Assembly (NCBI RefSeq): GCF_047238105.1
Contig: NZ_JBDFMD010000001.1
Span: forward strand, 3,100,001-3,164,000
Origin: Paenibacillus_D sp047238105
Lineage (GTDB): Bacteria; Bacillota; Bacilli; Paenibacillales; Paenibacillaceae
Length of the DNA: 64,000 bases
Direction: 5' to 3'
The notes under the pieces are model-generated. The model searched no databases, had not been told where the DNA came from, and saw only the letters and a program-made list of their open reading frames with translations. The position numbers were made by a program, and so were the translations under genes. How positions within the stretch are numbered: the first letter of the stretch is position 1; the number at the start of each line of letters is the position of its first letter. This document shows, one piece after another, positions 8,101 to 15,986 of the stretch.

Positions 8101-10941
8101 CGATAATGAAACACTGGGATCGTCTGAATCTACCTTATGAACGATGAATTGACCGAGATTGCCGTATCCTATGCTTCCAGCTTGCAGGAAGGTGACTGTA
8201 CGCCCATCACTGGACTGATAAGCCCCCTCAATCGGAACGGCGACACCCTCTTTTGAACCGAACAGATTGATGCTGTTTGTAAAACTGGTACCGGAGGTGA
8301 CCGTCTCCGTAACATACGTACGGAACGAAAGCTTATACGCTGTCTCAATCGTATCCGTCGGGAAGTTGAATCTGAATTCTCTCGTCGTCGCATCATAGAC
8401 AATATGTGAGCCATCCAGAGGTATGGATGTACCTGCACCTAACCCGTCATTTCCGTTCGCTGGAATATTGTCAGGTACAATAATGGCTCCACTGTATTCA
8501 ATTAGCTCCACACTGGTTGTGTCTAGCTCAAGGCCTGCTTGCAGGTTATCGATCAACCAGAAGCTATCGACATCCAGCAGCTGATTAAGATCAACGGCGT
8601 TGGAGTTCAGATAGACAACCCAATCCACATACTTGTTGCCGAAAGCAGTCGGAATGCCCTTTTTACTTACAATATGGTTCCTAATGGTTTGCGTTGCAGG
8701 ATCGGTATTGGATCTTGTCGTATGATCATGGGTTAATGTTGCTTCATTCGTCACGTTGAAATTACCGTTATTCAACGTGTTATTTTGTGAAATAAACTTG
8801 GACAGATCCGTAATCGCGGTTTTGAATTCGATCGTGTATTGCTCCGTAATACTTGAATTAAATTCGAAGGTGACGACATCTGTTCCACTGACGGTTACCA
8901 GATTGGCAACTGGATTACCGCCAAGATCACGCACGCTGACGGTGTCAGGCAGGAAGGTTAGTCCATCAGGAATAGCGTCGACAATGCTTACATTGGGAAG
9001 TGCAATTGCATTGTACAAACTGGCATCCGTTCCTGCTTTCGCTGCACTCGCGGTAGTTGCCCCGTTTTCATTGACGGTCAATCGCCATGTAATCGTACGG
9101 TTAGCTACGTCCAGATCATAGCCTTGGGCATCCTTTTTCAACACATTGCTTGTATAGCTCTGCGTACCTGTACTACTGCGGTTAATGGTACCACTCGAAA
9201 ACGTGGCTGTGTTCGAGAAGCTGCCGCTAGCATTAGCCGTGATGTCTTCTGTCGAAGATGGCTTTGTGTCAAACGTAATGGTGTATCTTGAATTTATAGC
9301 AGCATCAAAAACATAACTAAGCGTTGAAGTTCCGGCATCGTAGGTAAATGTTCCGCCAGCATATGCATTATTTTGATGGTCCACAATTCTGGCAGACCCT
9401 TCAATATACTGTTGCGTGCTTGGAATCACATCCGTTATCGTTGGTGCCTCCAAATTGATATGGTCACTATTAATCGTAATGGACCACGAAATGACACCAT
9501 TTGCCCGGTTGTACCCCGCACCTGACTTGGTGAATAAGTTACTGCCAACGCCTACTGAACCCTCTTTCATGACTCCTGCTCCAGTCAAACCTTCCCAGGT
9601 AAGGACCGCTTCGTTTCTGAAAGTATAGGAGCCGTTTGCTTGAAAACGAGCGGGGTCAATTTGCGTTTCGTAGGTAATCGTAACCTCTTCACTTATGTTG
9701 CCGAGATTGAAAGTCAGCTCAGAGCCGTTCTCACCTGGAGTAACACTAGCACCGTCTATTGTGGCTGTTCCGGGAATATAGGTTAGTCCGGCTGGAAGTG
9801 TATCCTGGATGAGGGCATTGGTGAACGCTAGCTCATCTTGATTGACAACAATTGTCCACAAAATATTTTTAGTATTATTCGCTGTCGTGGTAGAGTCATA
9901 GTGTCCTGACTTGCTCAAAATATTGAGTGGAATAGTGACCGTTTTCGGACTATCCACATTCGTTGTCTTGTCATCGTCATGCTCAAGGTAAGCGGTATTG
10001 GTTACAGCAATGGACGTCTCTCCTGCTTCCAGCGCCGCCAGCAGGGCTGCTTCCTTTAGTGACGTTCTAAAAGTAACTTCCTGTTGCGTGGTAATATCAC
10101 CCAATACAATAGATAGACTGTCTTCACCAAGTACTATAGCATCTGGCGATACAGCAGCTCCATTCACTTCAATCGATGATGGATCCAGAACCTGACTGCC
10201 TGGAATCGGATCTACGAGCACGGCATTGGCAACAGCGACATTCTCTTTGTTGACCGTAATTGTCCACGCAATGTCTGTTCCGTTAACTAGGGCCCCATCC
10301 TTTTGTACAGTCACGGGGTCCGGGTCAGGTACTGGAGCAGCTTTAAAGGATAAAGATAGCGTTTGGTTGGGTATGCCAAACGAAATATCCGTAGCTGTAC
10401 CATCTTCATTAATGTGTGCTTCGTCAAAATTACCAGCTAAGAAAAACGCGCCGCCTACGTTAGATAGCGTTTCAACGCTATCCGAAAAAACAAGCTTGAT
10501 TTGGTTGCCAGCCATCAAATAAGCTGAAGCAACAGTCGTGCCAACATCTTCGATATCTAGATTGGTCAAATACACTTCTTGACCAGGCCCAAGTTCTGGT
10601 AGTTTAATAGCCGGAGGAACATCCAAAATAATGTAGTCACCCTCAACTATCGTGTGCACATTGGGCACTTCAAACTCGTAGAATAGCATGAAGTCCGTAT
10701 CTTTCTCCAAATCAGGTGTGCCAACAAGTGTATTTCCTGGCATTGAGCCTGCCTTTTCTCTAATGTCTACACCTGTTATGAATTGTGAAGCTACTTCACT
10801 TGTTACGTCATTGCCAGTACCTGAGGCGTATGTAAATAATACGTTTGAAATGGAACTGACCTGCAAGGCAACAACGAGTACACACATAAATAAGATTTTT
10901 GCATATTTTCGCACGGTGTTTTCTTCAACCTTTCTTTGCAT
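5161..10941 (-). CDS. giant LPKTG-anchored isopeptide-repeat adhesin
   Basis: Secreted cell-wall protein of about 1926 residues. An N-terminal signal peptide (hydrophobic run ILFMCVLVVALQV) is followed by a long region (about 60-920) of repeated beta-sandwich modules. These resemble Collagen_bind/SdrG-type or DUF11-like adhesin domains, each opening with a Lys-containing strand such as LSKSGHYD. Nine SpaA-type prealbumin-like repeats come next (about 925-1810), then a Gly/Thr/Ser/Asp-rich spacer and the sorting signal LPKTG, a hydrophobic helix and a basic tail (GRRKAQKQ). It is probably a wall-anchored stalk for adhesion. ATG at 10941 is used. A GTG at 10914 also gives a clean signal peptide, and the open frame reaches 11070. 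None has a strong ribosome site. The gene is AT-richer than its surroundings. Confidence 0.92.
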   Translation of the reverse strand: MQRKVEENTVRKYAKILFMCVLVVALQVSSISNVLFTYASGTGNDVTSEVASQFITGVDIREKAGSMPGNTLVGTPDLEKDTDFMLFYEFEVPNVHTIVEGDYIILDVPPAIKLPELGPGQEVYLTNLDIEDVGTTVASAYLMAGNQIKLVFSDSVETLSNVGGAFFLAGNFDEAHINEDGTATDISFGIPNQTLSLSFKAAPVPDPDPVTVQKDGALVNGTDIAWTITVNKENVAVANAVLVDPIPGSQVLDPSSIEVNGAAVSPDAIVLGEDSLSIVLGDITTQQEVTFRTSLKEAALLAALEAGETSIAVTNTAYLEHDDDKTTNVDSPKTVTIPLNILSKSGHYDSTTTANNTKNILWTIVVNQDELAFTNALIQDTLPAGLTYIPGTATIDGASVTPGENGSELTFNLGNISEEVTITYETQIDPARFQANGSYTFRNEAVLTWEGLTGAGVMKEGSVGVGSNLFTKSGAGYNRANGVISWSITINSDHINLEAPTITDVIPSTQQYIEGSARIVDHQNNAYAGGTFTYDAGTSTLSYVFDAAINSRYTITFDTKPSSTEDITANASGSFSNTATFSSGTINRSSTGTQSYTSNVLKKDAQGYDLDVANRTITWRLTVNENGATTASAAKAGTDASLYNAIALPNVSIVDAIPDGLTFLPDTVSVRDLGGNPVANLVTVSGTDVVTFEFNSSITEQYTIEFKTAITDLSKFISQNNTLNNGNFNVTNEATLTHDHTTRSNTDPATQTIRNHIVSKKGIPTAFGNKYVDWVVYLNSNAVDLNQLLDVDSFWLIDNLQAGLELDTTSVELIEYSGAIIVPDNIPANGNDGLGAGTSIPLDGSHIVYDATTREFRFNFPTDTIETAYKLSFRTYVTETVTSGTSFTNSINLFGSKEGVAVPIEGAYQSSDGRTVTFLQAGSIGYGNLGQFIVHKVDSDDPSVSLSGATFALYDQYGNKVQEKATVDGELEFNRIKFDLPYYIKEVEAPTGYLLSGNVSVDGTPATPTPTGAVVEDAIPLTLTASHTPKYLELVFANEQIRADIQFIKQTEAGNPLAGAQFGLFPRGADAAATPLATAGSNSLGVVAFADVAYGEYDIREMQAPDGYRTLTGVVRAVEVTAADHDTTLTLDPVSNSLIRANLSLVKRDDSGSALAGAEFTLYNSSDEAIATETSDALGAVLFENVLAGNYNIRETGTPFGYIPITGNINSTPIAITEAVHGTTISLGNVTNELIQADISFVKQDENGQALAEAVFGLYDSQDTLVQSQTSLANGTVTFTNIGEGSYTIRETSAPHGYVPLTGDVHTVTVAASNHNTMITLDPVANTLVEADIEFVKVNDKGEELPGAEFELVDHNGNVVDTVISDAEGKVTFVDVRVGDYTIREKTPPVGYNPIDGDVATVQITAAEHGTTVTHLTSSTLPQYVTNNIIKGHIEFVKIAKTSGTLLQHARFALYDANDTAFTNELAVAISDGNGVVRFEDVEYGDYIIREIVAPGGYNRSNETLTVSVTQEGETYDLGTFENTAMPVNIILGTIEVKKVNEFGDSLAGAKFGLYNAWGHFIGEAVTNHSGMARFYSLTEGTYTIKELEAPANYVKTDQEKQVIISRTSNVESVTIVNERSSDTPWSSVTVQKVDDAGVKLAGVTFGLYQATDIGFTTPFASSTTNAEGKATFANLPVGQYVVKEIEALEGYILSNATLPVTVAEDGKTYHAGTIENKAIRGDIVITKVNERNETLQGAQFGLYDSNGKLVGTATSNSAGMASFEAIPYGSYELKELAAPASYTKSDAVIPVNITRDGSVHTFTVVNIKGDDVSGDTDAGNGTGGESPTGTGAGTDTGSNTGAGGDSGESDIDTDVKSGNMGMGGNTSVPDGTLTGNNGAAVGGVNHRNELPKTGDAITVMMWLFAGSGLLILILLVTGRRKAQKQ
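5515..8165 (-). repeat. nine tandem SpaA-like prealbumin repeats within the adhesin
   Basis: Nine units of roughly 90-100 residues share one pattern: an opening strand with Lys (for example ADISFVKQD, IEFVKVND, VITKVNE), the motif LAGAxFxLY, the central Glu motif (I/L)(R/K)Ex-x-x-P-x-x-Y, and a closing strand ending in Asn (VSNSLI, VTNELI, ENKAI). In known SpaA-type domains this Lys and Asn form a spontaneous isopeptide bond with the Glu as catalyst. The units are diverged at DNA level, so this is an old protein repeat and not a recent expansion. Confidence 0.85.
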
Positions 10942-11170
10942 AGGATGATGAAACGATTCTGACTGTATTGGGTCATCCACCATGGTAAGACGTGGACCTC
11001 TACAGTTTCTGAAATTTCCGTGCCCGTGGGCGGAGGGGGGTATGCGGCGAGTAAATGGCGCAATGAACACGAAATATCATGCTTATTCAGCTAATTTTGA
11101 CGATATTGCCGAAATAAACACGATATTTCATACGCATCGTCCACCGCAACCACCCGCAACCGCCCCGCCA
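10942..11170. promoter_or_regulatory. AT-rich upstream region of the adhesin with paired motifs
   Basis: This gap lies upstream of the adhesin start. I see no gene in it. Two 14-base near-copies, ACACGAAATATCAT at 11067-11080 and ACACGATATTTCAT at 11118-11131, lie 51 bases apart (about five helical turns). Their cores GAAATATC and GATATTTC are reverse complements of each other. They could be paired protein-binding sites for adhesin control. No confident -35/-10 pair was found. Confidence 0.3.
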
Positions 11171-11205
11171 AAAGCAAAAGGCTGTCGAATCGCTTCGACA
11201 GCCTT
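11171..11205 (-). terminator. rho-independent terminator after the GH130 gene
   Basis: A perfect 12-bp stem AAGGCTGTCGAA/TTCGACAGCCTT with a four-base loop is followed on the reverse strand by TTGCTTTTGG. It ends the operon that runs 16922 to 11252. Confidence 0.8.
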
Positions 11206-11251
11206 AAGCTCTTGGTTCAATTGTGAATGACCGAAAAAGGTCCGCTATGAC

Positions 11252-12262
11252 TCATCCTTCCAGGCAAAGCCGGATCAGATCGTCTACATGGGCGGTGGCC
11301 AGACATTCCACCGTGTCGGCTGCGCCGTAATAGATCTTCACTTCTCCGTCCTCTTCCAGAATCATGCCGCCGGGAAAAATGACGTCATTGCGGAAGCCGC
11401 CGTCCGTCTCGTAGGGCGCTTCGGGCGCAAGCAGCGGCGAGGAGCTGATGCCGAGGACCTTCCCCGGATTATCGAGATCAAGCAGCATGATGCCGGCGGT
11501 ATACCGCTTCCGCCAGGAAGCTTCCCAGCCGTTCTTGCCTCTGGCCGGATCGACATCGACCGCATGAAAGGTGGTCAGCCAGCCCTTGCTCGTCTTCACC
11601 GGCGGTGCGGCCGGGCCAATCTTGTCATTGGCAAACGGCACCTGCTCCACCGCCAGCAGCAGCTCGGAGCGGCCCCAGTACACCAGATCCGGCGACTCCG
11701 AGATCCAGGTGTCGAACCGGTCTGCACCGCCGCGGCTGTACACGGTGAATGGCCGTTCGAGCCGGACATAGCTGCCGCCGATCCGCTCCGGGAACAGGAC
11801 CATATTCCTGAGATCCGGCGTCGACAAGCTCAAGATCTCAAACGATTCAAAATCATCCGTCACCGCGACGCCGCCCCGGATGCCGTGCCGCGTATCGACG
11901 GCGAAGCACATGTAGCAGCGGCCGTCGATCACCGTTAGGCGCGGATCGTAGGCACGGACGATCTCTTCGTCGCGCAGCTTGAAGACGGGCTTCGGTCCCG
12001 CCGTCCAATGCACGCCGTCGTCACTGAAGGCGATGCCGAGATCAGTCGTATGAGACGGTTCGATGGTCTGCTTCTCCAGCGAGCCGTAGTCATTGCGGAA
12101 GACCATCACATAGCGGCCGTTAAACTTCGCGACGCCCGCATTGAAGACCAGTGCGGTCGGATAAGGCACCCGGGCCGCATCCAGGACGGGATTGGCGGGA
12201 TGACGGCGGATTAGCGGGCTCGACGTTAATGCCCCGATCAGGGGCAATTTCGTGTTTGGCAT
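11252..12262 (-). CDS. glycoside hydrolase family 130 protein (glycoside phosphorylase type)
   Basis: Five-bladed beta-propeller enzyme of 336 residues. Family landmarks are NPV (24-26), VFNAGVAKFNG (39-49), AYDPR (104-108), RLERPF, the GPAAPPVKT loop and the C-terminal YYGAADT. GH130 enzymes mostly phosphorolyse beta-mannosides (for example mannosyl-glucose or mannosyl-N-acetylglucosamine linkages) in the cytosol, and some are hydrolases. The specificity here is not readable from sequence. No signal peptide is present, which agrees with cytosolic action on imported oligosaccharide. It is the last gene of a permease-permease-binding-protein-DUF1861-GH130 unit and is separated from DUF1861 by a palindromic element. 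Confidence 0.9.
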   Translation of the reverse strand: MPNTKLPLIGALTSSPLIRRHPANPVLDAARVPYPTALVFNAGVAKFNGRYVMVFRNDYGSLEKQTIEPSHTTDLGIAFSDDGVHWTAGPKPVFKLRDEEIVRAYDPRLTVIDGRCYMCFAVDTRHGIRGGVAVTDDFESFEILSLSTPDLRNMVLFPERIGGSYVRLERPFTVYSRGGADRFDTWISESPDLVYWGRSELLLAVEQVPFANDKIGPAAPPVKTSKGWLTTFHAVDVDPARGKNGWEASWRKRYTAGIMLLDLDNPGKVLGISSSPLLAPEAPYETDGGFRNDVIFPGGMILEEDGEVKIYYGAADTVECLATAHVDDLIRLCLEG

Positions 12263-12346
12263 TTAACTTTCCTCCAATCCTTTTGTAACTGCTTAATACT
12301 TAGGCTAGTAGAGCGAACCCGAAATAAACGAACGATGAAGCGTGGA

Positions 12347-12462
12347 GAGGAGAGGGAGGCTGGAGAAGCGAAGCGTGCGCCTTTGTCCCCGGATTTCAAC
12401 CGCTACAGCGGTTAGAAATAAAGAAATCTGGGGACAACGGCGATCGGAAGCCCCCTCTCCTC
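12347..12462. repeat. 116-bp palindromic intergenic element
   Basis: Nested dyad symmetry folds the whole stretch. The innermost pair is AACCGCT/AGCGGTT (12398-12413). Outside it lies GTCCCCGGATTTC (12385-12397) against GAAATCTGGGGAC (12423-12435), with one mismatch. Further pairing runs through GCGCC/GGCG, and the outer arms are GAGGAGAGGGAGGCT (12347-12361) and AGCCCCCTCTCCTC (12449-12462). It sits between DUF1861 and GH130 and would form a long hairpin in the operon mRNA. It has the look of a dispersed REP/MITE-like element, but no second copy is in this window. Confidence 0.6.
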
Positions 12463-12485
12463 GTAACGCAGATCGGTACGTTATT

Positions 12486-13487
12486 TCAGGAGCGAGCTAC
12501 CAGACCCCCATGACCCTCAAACGGATAGTCAATCGTAATCCGTCCGGTCTGGCAGTCGCCAAGGCCGCTGTACAGGTCAGCCTTGCCGTCCGGACGCATC
12601 ACAATGCCTGAAGCAAAGACGCAGTCCAGCAAATACGGCTTCTTGGCCGGTCCCGGCGGGTAGCAGGAACGGCTGCCGATCAGACGCAGGTCCATCGACT
12701 CCCGGGTAACCGGATCGAAGACAAAGGCCATGTTCAGGTAGACCCGCTGCTCCACGCCGGTCTCGTCCCGGTCCCGGTAGCAGATGTGGCCGATGATGCC
12801 GAGCTTGCCGCTCTCCAGCAGATAAGCCTGGTTGACGCCACCCCAGTCGCCTTCCCCGAAAATGCCGTGGATGTAAGGGGCGTTCTCGATCACATCAGCG
12901 GTCAACTCGTCCAGTGAGTCGATGGTCGTGAAGCCGATCATCGATTCGCTGCCGTAGATGCTGCGCATCTCCGCGCTGCGGGGCCTGGAGAAGACGCCGA
13001 TCCGGCCATCCGCCAGCGGCACGAGGCGGATGTCTTTCATTTTGTTGGGGCCGGTAGTGAAGTAGTATAGATCATGCAGGTCGGTACCCCGGTAGAAATA
13101 GCCGAAAAAGGTGCTGTATTTGCCGCTTTGGTATTGTACATGCGTACCGCCCAGGATCAGCTCGCCGCCGATCTCGCTGATATAGGGATCCTCCAGCGTG
13201 TAGATCATGCTGCCCTCCACCACCGTCCATTCATCCGCGCCCGTTTCCTCGAAGAGGCGGACCCAGGAGCGGGCCCATTCCTCGCGGCGCTCGATCCGCC
13301 CGAACAGATACCGCTTGCCGTCCCGTACAAACGGGATCGACACATTGTAGACATCGTAGCCATCCACGCCATGAAATACCAGTGTTGCACGATCATAGAT
13401 TTGTTTGGCCGCTTCAAATGCGATTCTTTGCTGCTTTAGAGTCACGCCTGTCACGTCTGTAACGCCTTCCTTCTTTCGCTTGATCAT
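12486..13487 (-). CDS. DUF1861 (MTP-1-like) family protein
   Basis: Cytosolic 333-residue protein of the DUF1861 family, which is related in fold to GH43/GH130-type beta-propellers (for example LVFHGVDGYDVYNVSIPF near the N-terminus and SRSCYPPGPAKKPYLLDCVFASG near the C-terminus). Its activity is not established. Repeated association with sugar ABC transporters and GH130 suggests action on the imported glycan. The ATG overlaps the stop of the upstream binding-protein gene by four bases (ATGA), so the two are translationally coupled. Confidence 0.8.
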   Translation of the reverse strand: MIKRKKEGVTDVTGVTLKQQRIAFEAAKQIYDRATLVFHGVDGYDVYNVSIPFVRDGKRYLFGRIERREEWARSWVRLFEETGADEWTVVEGSMIYTLEDPYISEIGGELILGGTHVQYQSGKYSTFFGYFYRGTDLHDLYYFTTGPNKMKDIRLVPLADGRIGVFSRPRSAEMRSIYGSESMIGFTTIDSLDELTADVIENAPYIHGIFGEGDWGGVNQAYLLESGKLGIIGHICYRDRDETGVEQRVYLNMAFVFDPVTRESMDLRLIGSRSCYPPGPAKKPYLLDCVFASGIVMRPDGKADLYSGLGDCQTGRITIDYPFEGHGGLVARS

Positions 13488-15031
13488 TGTTCCGCCAGGT
13501 ACGCTTCAAACTGCTTTTGATATTCCGCCACCACTTTATCCAGCCCGGCCCTCTTCATCTTGTCCAGCGCCGCCGGGAAAGCCTTGTCGTATTCCTGGAC
13601 CCCCATGTAGATCGGCGTGATGCTGGCCGCAGCCTCGGACATGATGTTGGTGTATTCGGTTCTCACATTCGTCGGATCGAAGACAAAGTTTGCCGCGATG
13701 CTGTTGATGGCATCGGGGTTGGGCTCGAACAACACCTGATTGTTCTCGGGAATGCTGCTCTCCAGGTCAAAGCGCATGAAGTTCACGTTGCCGTTCTGCG
13801 AATCGGAGCCACGGTAGCGCGAATTGTTATTGTTCTGCGGGTCGCGGATCGGCTTGAAGCCCTTGTCTCCGTCCTTCTCGTAGTGCATCCCCTCAATGCC
13901 ATACTGGACCAGATCGTAGTTCTCCTGGCTGGCCAGCATCCAGTTCATGAACTTGACGGCCGCTTCCGGGTGCTTGCTGTTGACTGGCACGGCATTGCCG
14001 TTTTTGAAGGCGAGCGGACGCAGATATTCCTTCTCCGGGTTAAACCAGACCACACCGATATCGTCAACCGTGGCCTCCGGGTTGTACTTCTGGAGCCCGG
14101 CCAGACTGCCGCCCGTTCCCAGACGCACGAACCATTCGCCGCTGTCGAGCTGGGCATCGACCTGCTCCTGCTTCATGACGAGGATATCGGGGTTGGTCAG
14201 TCCTTTGGTGTAGAGCTCGCGCATAAAGGCAGCGTCCTGCTTGAATTCCTCGGTTTCGAACCAGGATCGGATGTCGCCGTTCTGATTGACATAGAAAAAC
14301 TTATCCTTGACGGTGAAGGGGAACGTATCGTACGTACGGTGCAGCACCGACGTGTGCAGAGAGATCGGATCGAAGTCTGCCCGCGTACCCAGGTAAGGCT
14401 TGCTGCTGCCCTTCCAGTTCTGCATGACCGTCTCCCAGGCGCTGATCAGCTCAGCCGGCGTCGTCGGCTCTTCGAGATTGTTCTCGCGGAGGATGTCGCG
14501 CCGGATATTGAATTGGCCTTCACTCGCCATCTCCACCCAGTAGGTAGGGACGATATAATGCTTGCCGTTGATCTTGGCTCCGTCGAAAATATCCTCGGGA
14601 ATCGCCGCTTTCAAATGCTCGCCATGCGCTTCAATCTCCTCGGAGATATCCGCCAGCGCCCCCCGGTTGTAGTAGCTGGAGAATGGCGTACGGTCCTGCA
14701 TCACATGGAACAGATCAAACTCTTCGCCGGTGGAGAGCATCAGGTTCAGCTTCTGATCCCACGCATCCCATGGAATATAGAGCTTCTCCACTTCCACGCC
14801 GACCCCGTCCGCCGCCAGCTTCTCATTGACCTTTTGGTACACTTCCTGATAGTCCTTCGGCTCCGTGCCCGGGACCGCATATTTGATCTTGACGGTCTCG
14901 GCTGGCTGTTCACCAGTCTCAGACTGCGGCGCTGCAGGATTGTTGTTGCCCGAATCCGTATCGTTGCCGCATCCGGCCAGCGCCGTGAGGGCAAGCACCG
15001 CAGACAACGTGATGGCAAGCTGCTTTTTCAT
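13484..15031 (-). CDS. extracellular solute-binding lipoprotein, sugar ABC transporter
   Basis: Lipid-anchored substrate receptor of a carbohydrate importer (family 1 binding proteins, LplA-like), 515 residues. The signal peptide ends in the lipobox LTALAGC with C21 as lipidation site, followed by a flexible Asn/Gly/Pro/Glu-rich linker. It lies downstream of two permease genes and directly before DUF1861, with which it overlaps by four bases. No ATPase gene is present; in this transporter class a shared MsmX-type ATPase encoded elsewhere normally serves. The substrate is unknown, but the GH130 in the operon suggests a beta-linked oligosaccharide. Confidence 0.9.
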   Translation of the reverse strand: MKKQLAITLSAVLALTALAGCGNDTDSGNNNPAAPQSETGEQPAETVKIKYAVPGTEPKDYQEVYQKVNEKLAADGVGVEVEKLYIPWDAWDQKLNLMLSTGEEFDLFHVMQDRTPFSSYYNRGALADISEEIEAHGEHLKAAIPEDIFDGAKINGKHYIVPTYWVEMASEGQFNIRRDILRENNLEEPTTPAELISAWETVMQNWKGSSKPYLGTRADFDPISLHTSVLHRTYDTFPFTVKDKFFYVNQNGDIRSWFETEEFKQDAAFMRELYTKGLTNPDILVMKQEQVDAQLDSGEWFVRLGTGGSLAGLQKYNPEATVDDIGVVWFNPEKEYLRPLAFKNGNAVPVNSKHPEAAVKFMNWMLASQENYDLVQYGIEGMHYEKDGDKGFKPIRDPQNNNNSRYRGSDSQNGNVNFMRFDLESSIPENNQVLFEPNPDAINSIAANFVFDPTNVRTEYTNIMSEAAASITPIYMGVQEYDKAFPAALDKMKRAGLDKVVAEYQKQFEAYLAEQ

Positions 15032-15088
15032 GAAAATAGACCTCCTTGATAGGTGTGTGTTATCTATATCAACCCCGAAGGGGATCGA

Positions 15089-15961
15089 TCAGCCTTTGAC
15101 CGAGCCGATGACCAGGCCTTTGACAAAGTACTTCTGTAAATAAGGGTAGAGAAACACAATCGGCCCGATCGTGACGATCGCTGTCGCCATCTTGACTGAT
15201 TCGGCCGGAAGCGTCATGTCGCTTGTCCCCGCCAGCATCGTCATCTCATTCAGCATACTGATCTCGGATTGCAGCTGCAGCAGCATAAATTGCAGCGGGT
15301 ACAAGTCCTTGCTGTCGATCAGCATGATCGCATTCCACCAGTTGTTCCAGTAATCCAGTCCATAGAAGAGCGCAATCGTCGCCAGTACGGGTGTACACAG
15401 CGGAAGATAGATCCGGAAAGCGATCGTAATATCGTTGGCCCCGTCGATCGTCGCCGACTCTCTTAGCGAATCGGGGACCCCGTTCATGAAGTTGCGCACC
15501 AGGAAAAGATTGAACGGGCTGAACAGCAGCGACGGAATAATCAAAGCCAGAATATTATCGGTCAGACCCAGCGTCCGGTTCATCAGATACCAGGGCACGA
15601 TCCCGGCGGAGAAAATCATCGTGATGAAGAAATAAAGCGCCAGCCAGTGACGGTATTTCACATGCTTGTTGGCTAGCGTGTAGCCGGCCATCGCGGTCAC
15701 CAGAACGGCAAGCAGCGTACCGACAACGGTGACGAAGATCGATATCATATAGCTCTGCATCACCTGGGAGCCGCCCGTGAAGATCAGTTTATAGGCATAC
15801 AGGGAGAATTCCTCCGGGAAAAAGCTGTAGCCGTTTTTTAATATCGCATTTTCGTCCGTCACCGAAATCATCAGCACCAGCAGCATCGGCAGAAGACAGA
15901 TGGCCGAATACATCGTAATCAGGGTATACATGATTGCACTGCTTATTGAAAATTTTCTCAT
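15089..15961 (-). CDS. sugar ABC transporter permease, LplC/MalG type
   Basis: Integral membrane permease of 290 residues with about six transmembrane helices. The EAA-type loop SLRESATIDGAND contacts the ATPase, and the C-terminus ends KGLVIGSVKG, typical of the LplC subfamily. The ATG at 15961 is preceded by AGGAGGAGTAGGG, so the longer open frame up to 16129 is not used. It is the second gene of the operon, 25 bases after the first permease. Confidence 0.92.
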   Translation of the reverse strand: MRKFSISSAIMYTLITMYSAICLLPMLLVLMISVTDENAILKNGYSFFPEEFSLYAYKLIFTGGSQVMQSYMISIFVTVVGTLLAVLVTAMAGYTLANKHVKYRHWLALYFFITMIFSAGIVPWYLMNRTLGLTDNILALIIPSLLFSPFNLFLVRNFMNGVPDSLRESATIDGANDITIAFRIYLPLCTPVLATIALFYGLDYWNNWWNAIMLIDSKDLYPLQFMLLQLQSEISMLNEMTMLAGTSDMTLPAESVKMATAIVTIGPIVFLYPYLQKYFVKGLVIGSVKG

Positions 15962-15986
15962 CCCTACTCCTCCTGAAACCGTAATG

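Noticed and set aside
13487..15049. 520-codon plus-strand open frame opposite the sugar-binding lipoprotein
   Set aside because: It is the antisense of a clear lipoprotein gene in GC-rich DNA, where antisense frames often stay open. It has no ribosome site and Arg/His/Leu-rich composition.
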